From CAVXEH01 sp963805645 (GTDB lineage: Bacteria > Chloroflexota > Limnocylindria > QHBO01): DNA of 64,000 bases. How positions within the stretch are numbered: position 1 is the first letter of the stretch; each line of letters begins with the position of its first letter. The translations under genes were made by a program, and so were the position numbers. The notes under the pieces are model-generated. The model saw only the letters and a program-made list of their open reading frames with translations, was not told where the DNA came from and searched no databases. The stretch spans positions 310,001 to 374,000 of the forward strand of contig CAWDVA010000006.1 in assembly GCA_963805645.1 (NCBI GenBank), written 5' to 3'. Below, piece after piece: positions 34,456 through 42,237 of the stretch.

Positions 34456-34605
34456 TCAACCGGAGCGACCCTCGCGCTCGTTGATCACCTGCACGACGAG
34501 CAGCACGGCGGCGACAACCAGAAGCAGGTTCACGATGGCGCCGATCTGCAGCAGCAGGCCCACCAGCCAGAGGACCAGGGCGATGGCCACCGCGATCCAG
34601 ATCAT
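34456..34605 (-). CDS. Second small two-helix membrane protein, coupled to bcp
   Basis: A 49-residue protein: M-I-W-I-A-V-A-I-A-L-V-L-W-L-V-G-L-L, a short I-G-A-I-V turn, a second helix L-L-L-V-V-A-A-V-L-L-V-V-Q-V and the tail N-E-R-E-G-R-S-G. It resembles the lmo0937-type protein encoded just downstream in length, layout and the L-W-L turn. Its ATG overlaps the bcp stop codon (ATGA), which supports translation. Role unknown. Confidence 0.7.
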   Translation of the reverse strand: MIWIAVAIALVLWLVGLLLQIGAIVNLLLVVAAVLLVVQVINEREGRSG

Positions 34606-35069
34606 GGCTGCGGCAGGACCTCCAGCAGCTGGTCGAGATGCTCCTCCGGCTTCACGCGCGGGAGCACGTGCTCCACGCGGCCGTCCGGGCCAACCACGAA
34701 GGTCGTGCGCTCGTTGCCCATGTAGGTGCGCCCGTAGCGCGACTTCTCGATCCAGACCCCGAACGCCTCCGCGGCGCGGTGCCCGTCATCGGCGAGCAGC
34801 GGGTACGGCAGGTCGTACTTCTCCCGGAACTTGACGTGGCTGGCGACCGAGTCCGGGGAGACGCCGTACAGGGTCACGCCGGTGGCGGTCATGCGATCCC
34901 ACCCGTCGCGCAGCGCGCAGGCCTGGGTCGTGCACCCCGGCGTGTCGTCCTTGGGATAGAAGTACAGGACGTAGCGGCGCCCGGCGAGCGACTCGTTGGA
35001 GACGGACTCGCCGGCGTCCGTCGTCATGCTGAACGGCGGGGCGGGGTCCCCGCGGGCTGGCCTGCTCAT
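34602..35069 (-). CDS. bcp: Thiol peroxidase, Bcp/PrxQ type
   Basis: Atypical 2-Cys peroxiredoxin that reduces hydrogen and organic peroxides using thioredoxin-like donors. The peroxidatic C46 is in D-D-T-P-G-C-T-T and the resolving C51 lies five residues later, the alpha2-type PrxQ arrangement. Length of 155 residues is standard. Its ATG overlaps the stop of the alpha/beta-hydrolase-fold gene and its own stop overlaps the start of a 49-residue membrane protein, so three genes are translationally chained. Confidence 0.95.
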   Translation of the reverse strand: MSRPARGDPAPPFSMTTDAGESVSNESLAGRRYVLYFYPKDDTPGCTTQACALRDGWDRMTATGVTLYGVSPDSVASHVKFREKYDLPYPLLADDGHRAAEAFGVWIEKSRYGRTYMGNERTTFVVGPDGRVEHVLPRVKPEEHLDQLLEVLPQP

Positions 35070-36073
35070 GGCTCCATCCTAGCGCGTCCGCCGTCCATCT
35101 CCTCCAGCGCGACGAGAACCGGCGGCAGGTCTCTGGGCAGCAGGCGGGCCGCCAGCTCGACCGCGACGGAGCCGATGACCTCGTCGGGGGCCTCGACCAG
35201 GTCATGGCCGGATGCGGTGACGAGCTGGAGGGCAGGATCATTGCCGGCGGTGCGCAGCGTCGCGGCGAGCAGGCGCGACTCGTCCGGATCGGCCCAGGCG
35301 TCATCGAGTCCGTGGACCAGGCTCACCGACCGATGGAGCATGGTGGCCAGCGCCATTGGCGCGGTCTGGAACGCCTGCTGCCAGCCGGCGAGTCCAAGGG
35401 TGAGCGGCCCCCCGGCTCCCGGCAGATGGAGTGCCACGCCGGCCTCATGGCGATCGGCCCGCTCGATGAGCTCCTCGCTTGCGCGGTCGAGGGCGGCGAT
35501 CAACGGATGCCGCCGGTCCACTCCCGTCTGCCCGCGGGTCGCGACCGCACGGCGCAGGACATCCCGGCCGGAGCGAGCCGGGGAGCCGATGAGGGTCAGG
35601 GCTCCCACGGCCGGATCCGCGACGGCCACCGACAGCGCGATCGTCACGCCCTCTCCGTGGCCCACGATCCCTGTCCGGGCCAGGTCGAGGTCGCGCCGGC
35701 CCCGCATGGCGCCCAGCGCATCGCGGGCGTCGTCGATCCGCGTGAACAGGTCGCTCGCCGCCCAATCCCCCTCGGAGGCGCCGCAGCCGCGGACGTCGTA
35801 CCGGAACGACGCCACGCCAGCCTCCGCGAGAGCACTCGCCAGCCGGCGCAGCAGCCCCGGGCGGGACGGCGCCATGGATCCGGAGGCGAACCAGTCGGGG
35901 TGCCCGCGATCATCCAGGACCCCGTCGCGGTCACGCGGCAGCCAGGACGCAAGCAGGAGCACCCACGGGTGGCGGCCGCGCCGGTCGGCCGGGGGCGGGG
36001 CGTCGGGAAGCAGCAGCTCGCCGGCGAGGGAACGGTCCCCCGCGCGGAACGTGATCTCGAGCGGTCGCGGCAT
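35066..36073 (-). CDS. Alpha/beta-hydrolase-fold protein lacking the nucleophile serine
   Basis: A 335-residue protein with the usual fold markers: P-W-V-L-L-L-A-S-W, R-Y-D-V-R-G-C-G-A-S-E-G and a C-terminal S-G-H-D with an upstream acidic loop (H-G-L-D-D-A-W-A-D). The nucleophile elbow reads G138-H-G140-E-G142 where G-x-S-x-G is expected; the codon is GGA. With the serine gone it should not act as a normal esterase, although the histidine and aspartate seem kept. The ATG at 36073 is preferred: TACCCT lies 6 bases upstream. It heads the chain hydrolase-bcp-small membrane protein. Confidence 0.8.
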   Translation of the reverse strand: MPRPLEITFRAGDRSLAGELLLPDAPPPADRRGRHPWVLLLASWLPRDRDGVLDDRGHPDWFASGSMAPSRPGLLRRLASALAEAGVASFRYDVRGCGASEGDWAASDLFTRIDDARDALGAMRGRRDLDLARTGIVGHGEGVTIALSVAVADPAVGALTLIGSPARSGRDVLRRAVATRGQTGVDRRHPLIAALDRASEELIERADRHEAGVALHLPGAGGPLTLGLAGWQQAFQTAPMALATMLHRSVSLVHGLDDAWADPDESRLLAATLRTAGNDPALQLVTASGHDLVEAPDEVIGSVAVELAARLLPRDLPPVLVALEEMDGGRARMEP

Positions 36074-36079
36074 GCGCCG

Positions 36080-36089
36080 AGGGTACACT
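36080..36089. promoter_or_regulatory. Overlapping divergent leaderless promoters
   Basis: Minus strand: TACCCT (36085-36080), 6 bases before the ATG at 36073. Plus strand: TACACT (36084-36089), 9 bases before the ATG at 36099. The two -10-like hexamers share two bases and the whole gap between the start codons is 25 bases. Confidence 0.5.
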
Positions 36090-36098
36090 CGCCCTCCC

Positions 36099-37385
36099 AT
36101 GGACGCCCGCTTCCGTCCACCCCCCGAGCCGGTCGCGTTCCGGCCCGACCCGCGCAGCACGCTGCCGGCCACGGCCGACGTCGTGGTGGTTGGGGCCGGC
36201 TTCAGTGGCGCGTTCGCCGCTCACCACCTCGCGCGGGCCGGGCTGCGCACCGTGGTGATCGAGGCGAACACCCCGGCCTCGGGTGCGAGCGGGCGCCTGT
36301 GCGGGCTGGCGCTGGCCGGCATCGGCGGGCACTTCGCGCGCGTCAGCCGCCTGGTCCGCGCCTCGGGAGGCCGCTCGATCCTGGACTACACGCGCCGCTC
36401 CCTCGACATGCTGGAGACGCTCGAGTCCCAGATCCCCGGCGGGATCGAGTGGGAGCGCTGCGGATCGCTGGACCTGCTGACGACCCCGGAGGAGGAGGTG
36501 CACGGACGGGCCCTGGCCGCCGCCCAGGCGGCCGAGGGACTGCCGGTGGAGCTGCTCGACCCGCAGGCGGCCTCGACGTTGGTCCCCGCCCTCGACCCGC
36601 AGAACCTGCGGGCGGTGAAGTGGACGCCGGACGACGGGCAGGTGAACCCCTTCAAGCTCGTGTACGGGCTCCTGGAGGCGGCGACGGCGAGCGGGGCGCG
36701 GGTGGTCACCGGGGTCCGCGTGGAGCGCATCACCGCGCATGGCGGCCGGGTGACGGGGGTGGAGACCTCGCACGGGCCGGTAGGCGCGGGAGCGGTGCTG
36801 GTCGCGACGAACGCGTGGACCCCGGCCCTGGTGCCCGCCATCGCGGCCAACCTGACCCCGGTTCGCGAGCACGTCATGGTCACCGAGCGGCTGCCGCGGG
36901 TCCTGCGTCCGGGGTTCGAGACCAACCTGTGCAACGAGTACTGGCGGCAGGAGCCGACCGGCGAGGTGGTGATCGGCGGGTACGCCACCGCCGACGAGGG
37001 GATGGGAATCGGCTCCTACTCGATGGCCGTCCGCCGGCGCATCCCGCCGCTCCTGGCCTCGCTCCTGGGCCGCTTCCATCCGACGCTTCGGGACGCCCGC
37101 GTGGTCCGCGCCTGGGCCGGCCTGCTGGACTTCGCCTCCCTGGAGATCCCGATGGCGGGCCCGCTCCCCGCCACCGACGGCACGCCGGTCCCCGGCGGCT
37201 ACGTCGTGGCCGGCCTCACCGGGCACGGCCTCCCCTACGCTCCCATCCTGGGGCTCCTGGTCGCCGAGCTCATCGCCGATGGCGCTGCCCGGACCCTGCC
37301 ACTCGACCCGTTCGACCCGCGACGGTACGTGGGCGCCGGCCACGCACCCACCTGGCTGGAAGCCTTCGAGGGCGCTCCGGCCTGA
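36099..37385 (+). CDS. FAD-dependent oxidoreductase, DAO (glycine/D-amino-acid oxidase) family
   Basis: A 428-residue flavoprotein. The dinucleotide fold is at 27-55 (V-V-V-V-G-A-G-F-S-G-A-F, ending in acidic V-I-E-A). It is followed by S-G-A-S-G-R-L-C-G and the C-terminal FAD motif with G-L-T-G-H-G. Family members oxidise amines such as glycine, sarcosine or gamma-glutamyl-putrescine. A ThiO role (glycine oxidase for thiazole) would fit the neighbouring thiamine genes, but it is transcribed towards them and not in their operon, so this remains a guess. An earlier in-frame start would run through the divergent gene and was rejected. Confidence 0.85.
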   Translation: MDARFRPPPEPVAFRPDPRSTLPATADVVVVGAGFSGAFAAHHLARAGLRTVVIEANTPASGASGRLCGLALAGIGGHFARVSRLVRASGGRSILDYTRRSLDMLETLESQIPGGIEWERCGSLDLLTTPEEEVHGRALAAAQAAEGLPVELLDPQAASTLVPALDPQNLRAVKWTPDDGQVNPFKLVYGLLEAATASGARVVTGVRVERITAHGGRVTGVETSHGPVGAGAVLVATNAWTPALVPAIAANLTPVREHVMVTERLPRVLRPGFETNLCNEYWRQEPTGEVVIGGYATADEGMGIGSYSMAVRRRIPPLLASLLGRFHPTLRDARVVRAWAGLLDFASLEIPMAGPLPATDGTPVPGGYVVAGLTGHGLPYAPILGLLVAELIADGAARTLPLDPFDPRRYVGAGHAPTWLEAFEGAPA

Positions 37386-37414
37386 GGACGGGCGGCGGTC
37401 CGCCTGGCCTCCGC

Positions 37415-38212
37415 TCAGCCGAGGAGCGGCCGGTAGGTCCCCAGCAGCAGACTCAGCCCTGTTGCCGCCGAGCCGAGCAGGAGCGCGCCGGCCAGGACCA
37501 TCGCGTCGCGTCGCGACATCCGCTGCGGGCGCGCCGCCGTCCGGCACGTGCGGGACCCCAGGCCGCGCGCCTCCATGGCCAGCGCGAGGCGCGTCGATCG
37601 CCGGATGGCACTCACGAGCAGCGTCATCAGCCTCCCCGCCTGGAGCCGCAGCCAGCCGATCGGCGACCCGGCGCTGACGCCGCGAGCCCGGCGGGCAAGC
37701 GCCACCAGCTGCCATTCCTGCGCGAGCAGCGGCATCAGGCGAAACGCCGCCAGCGCGCCGAGCGCGAAGCGGGGCGGGGCGTGCAGCTCCTGCACGAGCG
37801 CGTCCGCGAGATCGGTCGGGTCGGTGGTTGCGAGTGCCACCACGCCGGCCAGCGCGATCGCGAGGATCCGCACGCCCAGCGCGGCGCCGGCCAGCAGGCT
37901 GCCGGCGTGGAGCAGCAGCGGGCCGAGCGCCAGCACCAGCGGCCCGCGCGGCGCGGAGAACACGCCGTTGACCAGGGCGATCAGCACGGCAGCCACCAGG
38001 ATCGGCCACGCGCGCCGCACGAGCGCGGCGAGACGAATGCCGGTCATCGGCGTCGCCACGAGGATCCCGGCCAGGACGACCCCGGCGGTGACCCCGTCGA
38101 GGGCAACGAACAGGAAGCCCATCAGGATCACGGCCGCCCCGACCCGGGCCAGAGGGTTCAGCGACGCCAGCGGCGCATCGGCGCGCACCGAGAGGGGGGT
38201 CGCCAGCTGCAT
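37415..38212 (-). CDS. ykoC: ECF transporter T component, YkoC-like
   Basis: Membrane coupling subunit of an energy-coupling-factor importer. It has five or six hydrophobic segments and the two coupling-helix motifs A-R-R-A-R-G and A-M-E-A-R-G-L-G that contact the ATPase. Length is 265 residues. It is last in the TPP-riboswitch operon, 3 bases after the ATPase gene. CbiQ/EcfT for cobalt or general vitamins would look similar; the riboswitch and YkoE indicate thiamine or its pyrimidine precursor. Confidence 0.88.
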   Translation of the reverse strand: MQLATPLSVRADAPLASLNPLARVGAAVILMGFLFVALDGVTAGVVLAGILVATPMTGIRLAALVRRAWPILVAAVLIALVNGVFSAPRGPLVLALGPLLLHAGSLLAGAALGVRILAIALAGVVALATTDPTDLADALVQELHAPPRFALGALAAFRLMPLLAQEWQLVALARRARGVSAGSPIGWLRLQAGRLMTLLVSAIRRSTRLALAMEARGLGSRTCRTAARPQRMSRRDAMVLAGALLLGSAATGLSLLLGTYRPLLG

Positions 38213-38215
38213 GGC

Positions 38216-39682
38216 TCAGGCCAGTCCCGCGCCCGGGGCGGTGAGCCGCAGCGTGCGATCGGCGAGGGCCGTGGCGAACTCCCGATCGTGGGTCACCACG
38301 CAGATCGAGCGGCCCGCAGTGCGCAGCCCCGCCAGCAGCGAGAGCATCTCGCTCCACGTCCGACGATCCTGCCCGAACGTCGGCTCGTCCAGCACCAGGA
38401 CGGCCGGCGCCGCGGCGAGGGCGGTGGCAACCGAGAGACGGCGCTTCTCGCCACCGGAGAGCGTGAAGGGGTTGGCCTCGGCGAGGTGGCCGAGATGGAG
38501 CCGATCGAGCAGCTCGTGCACGCGCCGCGTGATCTCCGCCGCCGGGAGGCGGAGCCGGCTCGGACCGATGGCGAGCTCCGCGCGCACGCTCCTCGCCAGG
38601 AACTGGTGCTCCGGCTCCTGGAAGACGCTGCCGACCGCGCCCACGAGCCGCTCGGCGCTCCAGCCGGCGATCGATTCATGCGCGTGCCCGGCCGCCAGCG
38701 CCTCGCCGGCGACCACCTCGCCCCCGGTCGGCCGGAGCAGGCCGCCCAGCATGAGCGCGAGGGTCGTCTTTCCCGATCCGTTGGGGCCGGTGACCGCCAC
38801 CACCTCCGAGGAGCGCAGCCGCAGCGAGGTGCGGGCGAGCGCAGCGCGGCCATCGCCCGGATAGGTGAACGTCGCGTCCTCGGCGAGGACGAGCGTGTCG
38901 CGCACGCCGCCATCCGGGCGCTGCGACGGCACGGCACGCGCGCCGGGAACCCAGACACCCGCCTCGGCGAGCGCGGTGCCGTGGGCTCGAAAGACGTCGT
39001 GCGGTGCGCCATCGGCCACGATGCCGTTCCCGGGCGCCAGGACGATCACGCGGTCGACGAGCGGCAGGGCTGCCTCGACGCGGTGCTCCACGAGGACCAT
39101 CGTGGCATCGCCACCGGCGCCGACCCGCCTGAGCACCTCCCAGAGCCGATCGCAGCCGTCCGGGTCGAGGTTCGCCGTCGGTTCATCGAGGAGCAGCAGG
39201 CCCGGTGCCAGGGCAAGGATTCCGGCCAGCGCCAGGCGCTGCTTCTCACCACCGGAGAGCGCCCCCGTGGATCGCTCGCGCGCGTAATCGAAGCCGACGG
39301 CCGCGAGCGCGGCATCCACCCGCGGCCAGATGCCCTCCGTTGGCACGCAGCGGTTCTCGAGCCCGAAGGCGACGTCGTCGCCCGCCCGGCCCATGACGAT
39401 CTGCGTCTCCGGGTCCTGGAAGACGATCCCGGTCCGATGGCGGGCCTCGGCCGGGGGCCGACCGTCGAGCAGGAGCTCGCCCGTCTCCGCCGCCCCGCCC
39501 GCGGTCTCGAGCAGTCCGGCCAGCGCCAGGAGGAGCGTCGACTTGCCCGCGCCCGACGGACCGAGGAGGAGCACCCGCTCGCCCGGCTCAATCCGCAGGG
39601 TGACATCGCGCAGGGCCCAGGCGCGGCGACCCGCGTGGCGCCATCCCCAGCCGCGCGCCTCGATCCCCACCGGCCCGCTCAT
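38216..39682 (-). CDS. ykoD: ECF transporter double ATPase, YkoD-like
   Basis: Two ABC ATPase domains in one chain (488 residues). The N-terminal domain has G-P-S-G-A-G-K-S-T, L-S-G-G-E-K-Q-R and L-L-L-D-E-P. The C-terminal domain has G-P-N-G-S-G-K-T-T, L-S-G-G-E-K-R-R and L-V-L-D-E-P. A fused pair is the YkoD layout. The ATG at 39682 was chosen because the conserved core begins right after it; an earlier start would overlap ykoE. Neighbours are ykoE (28 bases upstream) and ykoC. Confidence 0.93.
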   Translation of the reverse strand: MSGPVGIEARGWGWRHAGRRAWALRDVTLRIEPGERVLLLGPSGAGKSTLLLALAGLLETAGGAAETGELLLDGRPPAEARHRTGIVFQDPETQIVMGRAGDDVAFGLENRCVPTEGIWPRVDAALAAVGFDYARERSTGALSGGEKQRLALAGILALAPGLLLLDEPTANLDPDGCDRLWEVLRRVGAGGDATMVLVEHRVEAALPLVDRVIVLAPGNGIVADGAPHDVFRAHGTALAEAGVWVPGARAVPSQRPDGGVRDTLVLAEDATFTYPGDGRAALARTSLRLRSSEVVAVTGPNGSGKTTLALMLGGLLRPTGGEVVAGEALAAGHAHESIAGWSAERLVGAVGSVFQEPEHQFLARSVRAELAIGPSRLRLPAAEITRRVHELLDRLHLGHLAEANPFTLSGGEKRRLSVATALAAAPAVLVLDEPTFGQDRRTWSEMLSLLAGLRTAGRSICVVTHDREFATALADRTLRLTAPGAGLA

Positions 39683-39710
39683 GCCCGGAGGGTATCCGGC
39701 GCCGACCTGC

Positions 39711-40298
39711 TCAGACCGGCCTCTGCGACCGGCCGGATGGGAAGGGTGCCAGGACGCCCGTCTGGGCCAGCGCCCGGATGAGCAGCCAGGAGCCGAGACC
39801 GGCGACCAGGATCCCGCTGATGAGCATGAAGGACCCGTACCCGAGCTGGAGCCCAAGGTTCACGTCCGGGTAGTAGACCGGCATGTCGTGGAGCCACTCG
39901 CCCACCGCCGCCCCGCCGCCGGCCAGGAGGGCCACCGGCAGCCCATAGGCCCGGTACAGGAAGACCGCGAAGACGAGCTCGGCGCCGGCACCCTGGACGG
40001 CGCCGGACAGGACGACATCCAGGCCCCAGTACGAGCCGAGCAGCGCAGATACGATCGCGGCCACGAGCTCGGCGAGCAGGGCCGCGCCCGGCTTGCGGAC
40101 GATGAGCATGGCCAGCACACCCGCCACCAGCCAGACGCCCGAGAGCAGATAGGCGAGCGGATTCACCTGCCCGCTGAAGAGCGGGAGCGTCCAGACGCCC
40201 CAACCCCAGAACACGACGCCGGCCACGACGCCGATCACGGACGCCGTCACGATATCCACGAGCCGCCAGGCGCCGGGCGACTGCTGCGTCCCTGTCAT
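39711..40298 (-). CDS. ykoE: Thiamine-related ECF substrate-binding membrane protein YkoE
   Basis: Substrate-capture subunit for thiamine or hydroxymethylpyrimidine. The 195-residue protein has five to six membrane helices and the YkoE-type openings V-D-I-V-T-A-S-V-I-G-V and G-V-V-F-W-G-W-G. The conserved Q-G-A-G-A-E-L-V-F-A region lies mid-protein. The ATG at 40298 overlaps the thiamine pyrophosphokinase stop (ATGA). Control is by the TPP riboswitch upstream of that gene. Confidence 0.92.
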   Translation of the reverse strand: MTGTQQSPGAWRLVDIVTASVIGVVAGVVFWGWGVWTLPLFSGQVNPLAYLLSGVWLVAGVLAMLIVRKPGAALLAELVAAIVSALLGSYWGLDVVLSGAVQGAGAELVFAVFLYRAYGLPVALLAGGGAAVGEWLHDMPVYYPDVNLGLQLGYGSFMLISGILVAGLGSWLLIRALAQTGVLAPFPSGRSQRPV

Positions 40299-40951
40299 CC
40301 GTCTCCTCCATCGGTTGTTTCTGTTTCGACCACGAGCAGGATGCCGGTCGCTGCCTCCACCCGCGGCCGGGGCCCGGCGACCACGTTGGAGAGGCCGCGC
40401 GAGCGCCCCAGCCGGAGCGTCTCCCCGGAGAGCGGGTACCGCAGCGCGGTCGTGGTCACGCCTGTCGCGTCCCGATCGATCGGCAGGAGGGTCACGTATG
40501 AGCCCGGTGCTCCCTCGAGCTCGAGCACGCCGGGGCCGCGAAGGACCCGGACGGTGGTCGGTCCGTGCACGATCCGCACCGCGGCCGACGCGAGGTCCGC
40601 ATCGGCGAGCAGGAGCAGGTTCGCGAGCTCGTGGTCGAGCCGCGGACCCCCCAGCGCCCCGAGCACCACGACCTCGTCGGCCCCGCGTCGCAGGGCCTCG
40701 TCGATCGCCAGCTCGGTATCCGAGGCATCCTTGTCGACCGGGTGGCGGATCACGGCGGTGCCCTGCCCCGCCAGGCGATCGACGAGCGCGGCGTCCACGG
40801 AGTCGAGGTCGCCCACCAGGAGTGCCGGGACGTGCCCCGTCGCGACCAGCCAGCGAGCGCCGCCGTCCGCGGCGATCACGAGGTCGGCCGCCGAGACCAC
40901 CGACGCATCGGCCGTCGCCGTCGCGCCATCGGCCACCACCACCGCTCGCAT
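40295..40951 (-). CDS. Thiamine pyrophosphokinase
   Basis: Transfers pyrophosphate from ATP to thiamine to make TPP. The 218-residue protein shows the family motifs I-A-A-D-G-G-A-R-W-L, V-G-D-L-D-S-V, D-K-D-A-S-D-T-E-L-A and G-A-L-G-G-P-R-L-D-H. It is the first gene after the TPP riboswitch and is coupled to ykoE. Import plus phosphorylation suggests salvage of exogenous thiamine. Confidence 0.94.
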   Translation of the reverse strand: MRAVVVADGATATADASVVSAADLVIAADGGARWLVATGHVPALLVGDLDSVDAALVDRLAGQGTAVIRHPVDKDASDTELAIDEALRRGADEVVVLGALGGPRLDHELANLLLLADADLASAAVRIVHGPTTVRVLRGPGVLELEGAPGSYVTLLPIDRDATGVTTTALRYPLSGETLRLGRSRGLSNVVAGPRPRVEAATGILLVVETETTDGGDG

Positions 40952-41018
40952 TGCGTGCGTCGCTCCTTTCCAGGCAGCCGCGCCGGCGCGGCCACGTCAC
41001 GGCTCGGAGAACGACGAA

Positions 41019-41042
41019 CGGCGCACCCGGGTGGATGCGCCG
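41019..41042 (-). terminator. Hairpin in the riboswitch expression platform
   Basis: CGGCGCA (41042-41036 on the minus strand) and TGCGCCG (41025-41019) form a 7-base stem just after the riboswitch. It is followed by TTCGTCGTTCTCC, which is T-rich for this genome. It could act as a conditional terminator. A second palindrome (GCCGCGCCGGCGCGGC) lies closer to the AGGAG ribosome binding site. Confidence 0.45.
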
Positions 41043-41055
41043 CGAAGGTGAAACC

Positions 41056-41136
41056 GACTCCCTGCGCTGGCATGATCCAGATCAGGTTCGAGGGTCTGCG
41101 GTCGCCCGCACTCTCAGCGCTTCGCGCGCTCCCCTG
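41056..41136 (-). promoter_or_regulatory. TPP riboswitch (THI element)
   Basis: On the minus strand the sequence runs GGGGAGC, then GCTGAGAG, GACCCT, GAACCTGATCTGGATCATG, CCAGCG and AGGGA. These are the conserved THI-box blocks in the right order and spacing. It lies about 105 bases before the thiamine pyrophosphokinase start. Binding of TPP should reduce expression of that gene and ykoEDC. Confidence 0.95.
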
Positions 41137-41186
41137 TCGCTCTTGAGCTGTGACGTTGAGCCTAGCACGCGTGCGATGATCCGGCC

Positions 41187-41699
41187 ATGACCGATGCCAC
41201 CAGACCTCCCGGACCCGGTTCCGACCATCGCAACGTCGAGCGCGTGACGCGCGCGGCGGCGGAGCGCGGGCTGTCCATCGACGTGCAGCGCTTTCCCGCC
41301 GGGACCCGGACCGCCCAGGATGCCGCTCGCGCGGTCGGCTGTGACGTCGCCCAGATCGTGAAGTCGCTGGTCTTCGTGGCCGATGGTCAGGTCGTCATCG
41401 CCCTGGTCTCGGGCGCTGACCGGCTCGATGTCGACCGGCTGGGCAGGGCGCTGTCCGCGGCCACGGTCCGCCGCGCGAACGCCGACGAGGCGCGCGAGGC
41501 GACCGGGTTTGCGATCGGGGGCATCCCGCCGCTCGGCCACCGCACCGCGGTGCCGGTCGTGATCGACGACCGGCTCCTCGAGCACGAGACCGTGTGGGCC
41601 GCCGCCGGGCTCCCGGATGCGGTGTTCGCCGTCGCCCCGGCCGCGCTCGCCGAGGCGGCAGGGGCCCGGATCGCAGCCGTGGCGGCCGATCCTTCCTAG
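41187..41699 (+). CDS. YbaK/EbsC-family aminoacyl-tRNA deacylase
   Basis: A 170-residue editing-domain protein. The catalytic lysine lies in A-Q-I-V-K-S-L-V-F, followed by the G-G-I-P-P-L-G-H loop typical of YbaK/ProX domains. Family members hydrolyse mischarged Cys-tRNA(Pro) or Ala-tRNA(Pro) in trans. It is divergent from the TPP-riboswitch operon. Its stop overlaps that of the convergent lipoprotein gene by 4 bases. Confidence 0.92.
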   Translation: MTDATRPPGPGSDHRNVERVTRAAAERGLSIDVQRFPAGTRTAQDAARAVGCDVAQIVKSLVFVADGQVVIALVSGADRLDVDRLGRALSAATVRRANADEAREATGFAIGGIPPLGHRTAVPVVIDDRLLEHETVWAAAGLPDAVFAVAPAALAEAAGARIAAVAADPS

Positions 41700-42226
41700 G
41701 GGCGATCAGTCTGCACCGTGACGCGGGTCCTCCCCTCCAGGTGCTCCAGGACGAGCTGCCAGACGGTGCCCGGAGAGACCTCGAATCGCACCAGCGCCGC
41801 CTGATCCGCCGGGTAGCGGCCCACGACCGCGTAGCCGGCCGCGGGCAGTGCCTCGAGGTAGTAGTCGTACGGACCCGAACCCACCGCGTCGAGCATCCAG
41901 CGCGCGACGAGAGTGAGGTCGTCGGGTGGAAGCGGTTCGCTGATCGCGCCGGACGGCACGGGGAACCCGGTCGGCAGCCGCGGCCGCTCGTCGGTCGCGC
42001 CCGTCGGTCCGGGATCGGTCCCGTGAGACTCCACGGCGGCGGGACTCGGCGTCGCGGTCGCCGCCGCGGTTGCCGCCGCGGTCCCGTATCCCTGCGCCCC
42101 GCAGGCGGAGAGCAGAACCACCATGCTCACCATGCCGCCCACGAGCGGGGCGGCCGTGGTCGGCCGCGTCCCGCGGCGGCCGACCATCGGCGACTGTCTC
42201 GTCGACCATCCGTGAATCGTCGACAT
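41696..42226 (-). CDS. Lipoprotein of unknown function
   Basis: A 176-residue secreted lipoprotein with lipobox L-L-S-A-C, a T/A/P-rich linker and a globular C-terminal domain (L-T-L-V-A-R-W-M-L-D-A, then Y-Y-L-E-A-L-P-A-A-G-Y). The ATG at 42226 has GGAGGA 4 bases upstream; ATG at 42238 overlaps the previous stop (TGATG) and adds four residues. It is third in the operon after a beta-propeller protein and an M23 peptidase. Family not recognised. Confidence 0.75.
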   Translation of the reverse strand: MSTIHGWSTRQSPMVGRRGTRPTTAAPLVGGMVSMVVLLSACGAQGYGTAAATAAATATPSPAAVESHGTDPGPTGATDERPRLPTGFPVPSGAISEPLPPDDLTLVARWMLDAVGSGPYDYYLEALPAAGYAVVGRYPADQAALVRFEVSPGTVWQLVLEHLEGRTRVTVQTDRP

Positions 42227-42237
42227 CGGATCCTCCA

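Noticed and set aside
36099..37385. Assignment of the DAO flavoprotein as ThiO
   Set aside because: The thiamine operon is nearby, but this gene is convergent, not riboswitch-controlled, and family motifs do not separate glycine oxidase from other amine oxidases.
37415..39682. Cobalt (CbiOQ) assignment for the ECF transporter
   Set aside because: The TPP riboswitch, YkoE and thiamine pyrophosphokinase in the same operon point to thiamine or its precursor.
35204..39781. A 1525-codon open frame on the plus strand
   Set aside because: It is antisense to the alpha/beta-fold and yko genes and shifted relative to the flavoprotein. Long stretches of A/R/P/G confirm it is a GC-driven shadow.
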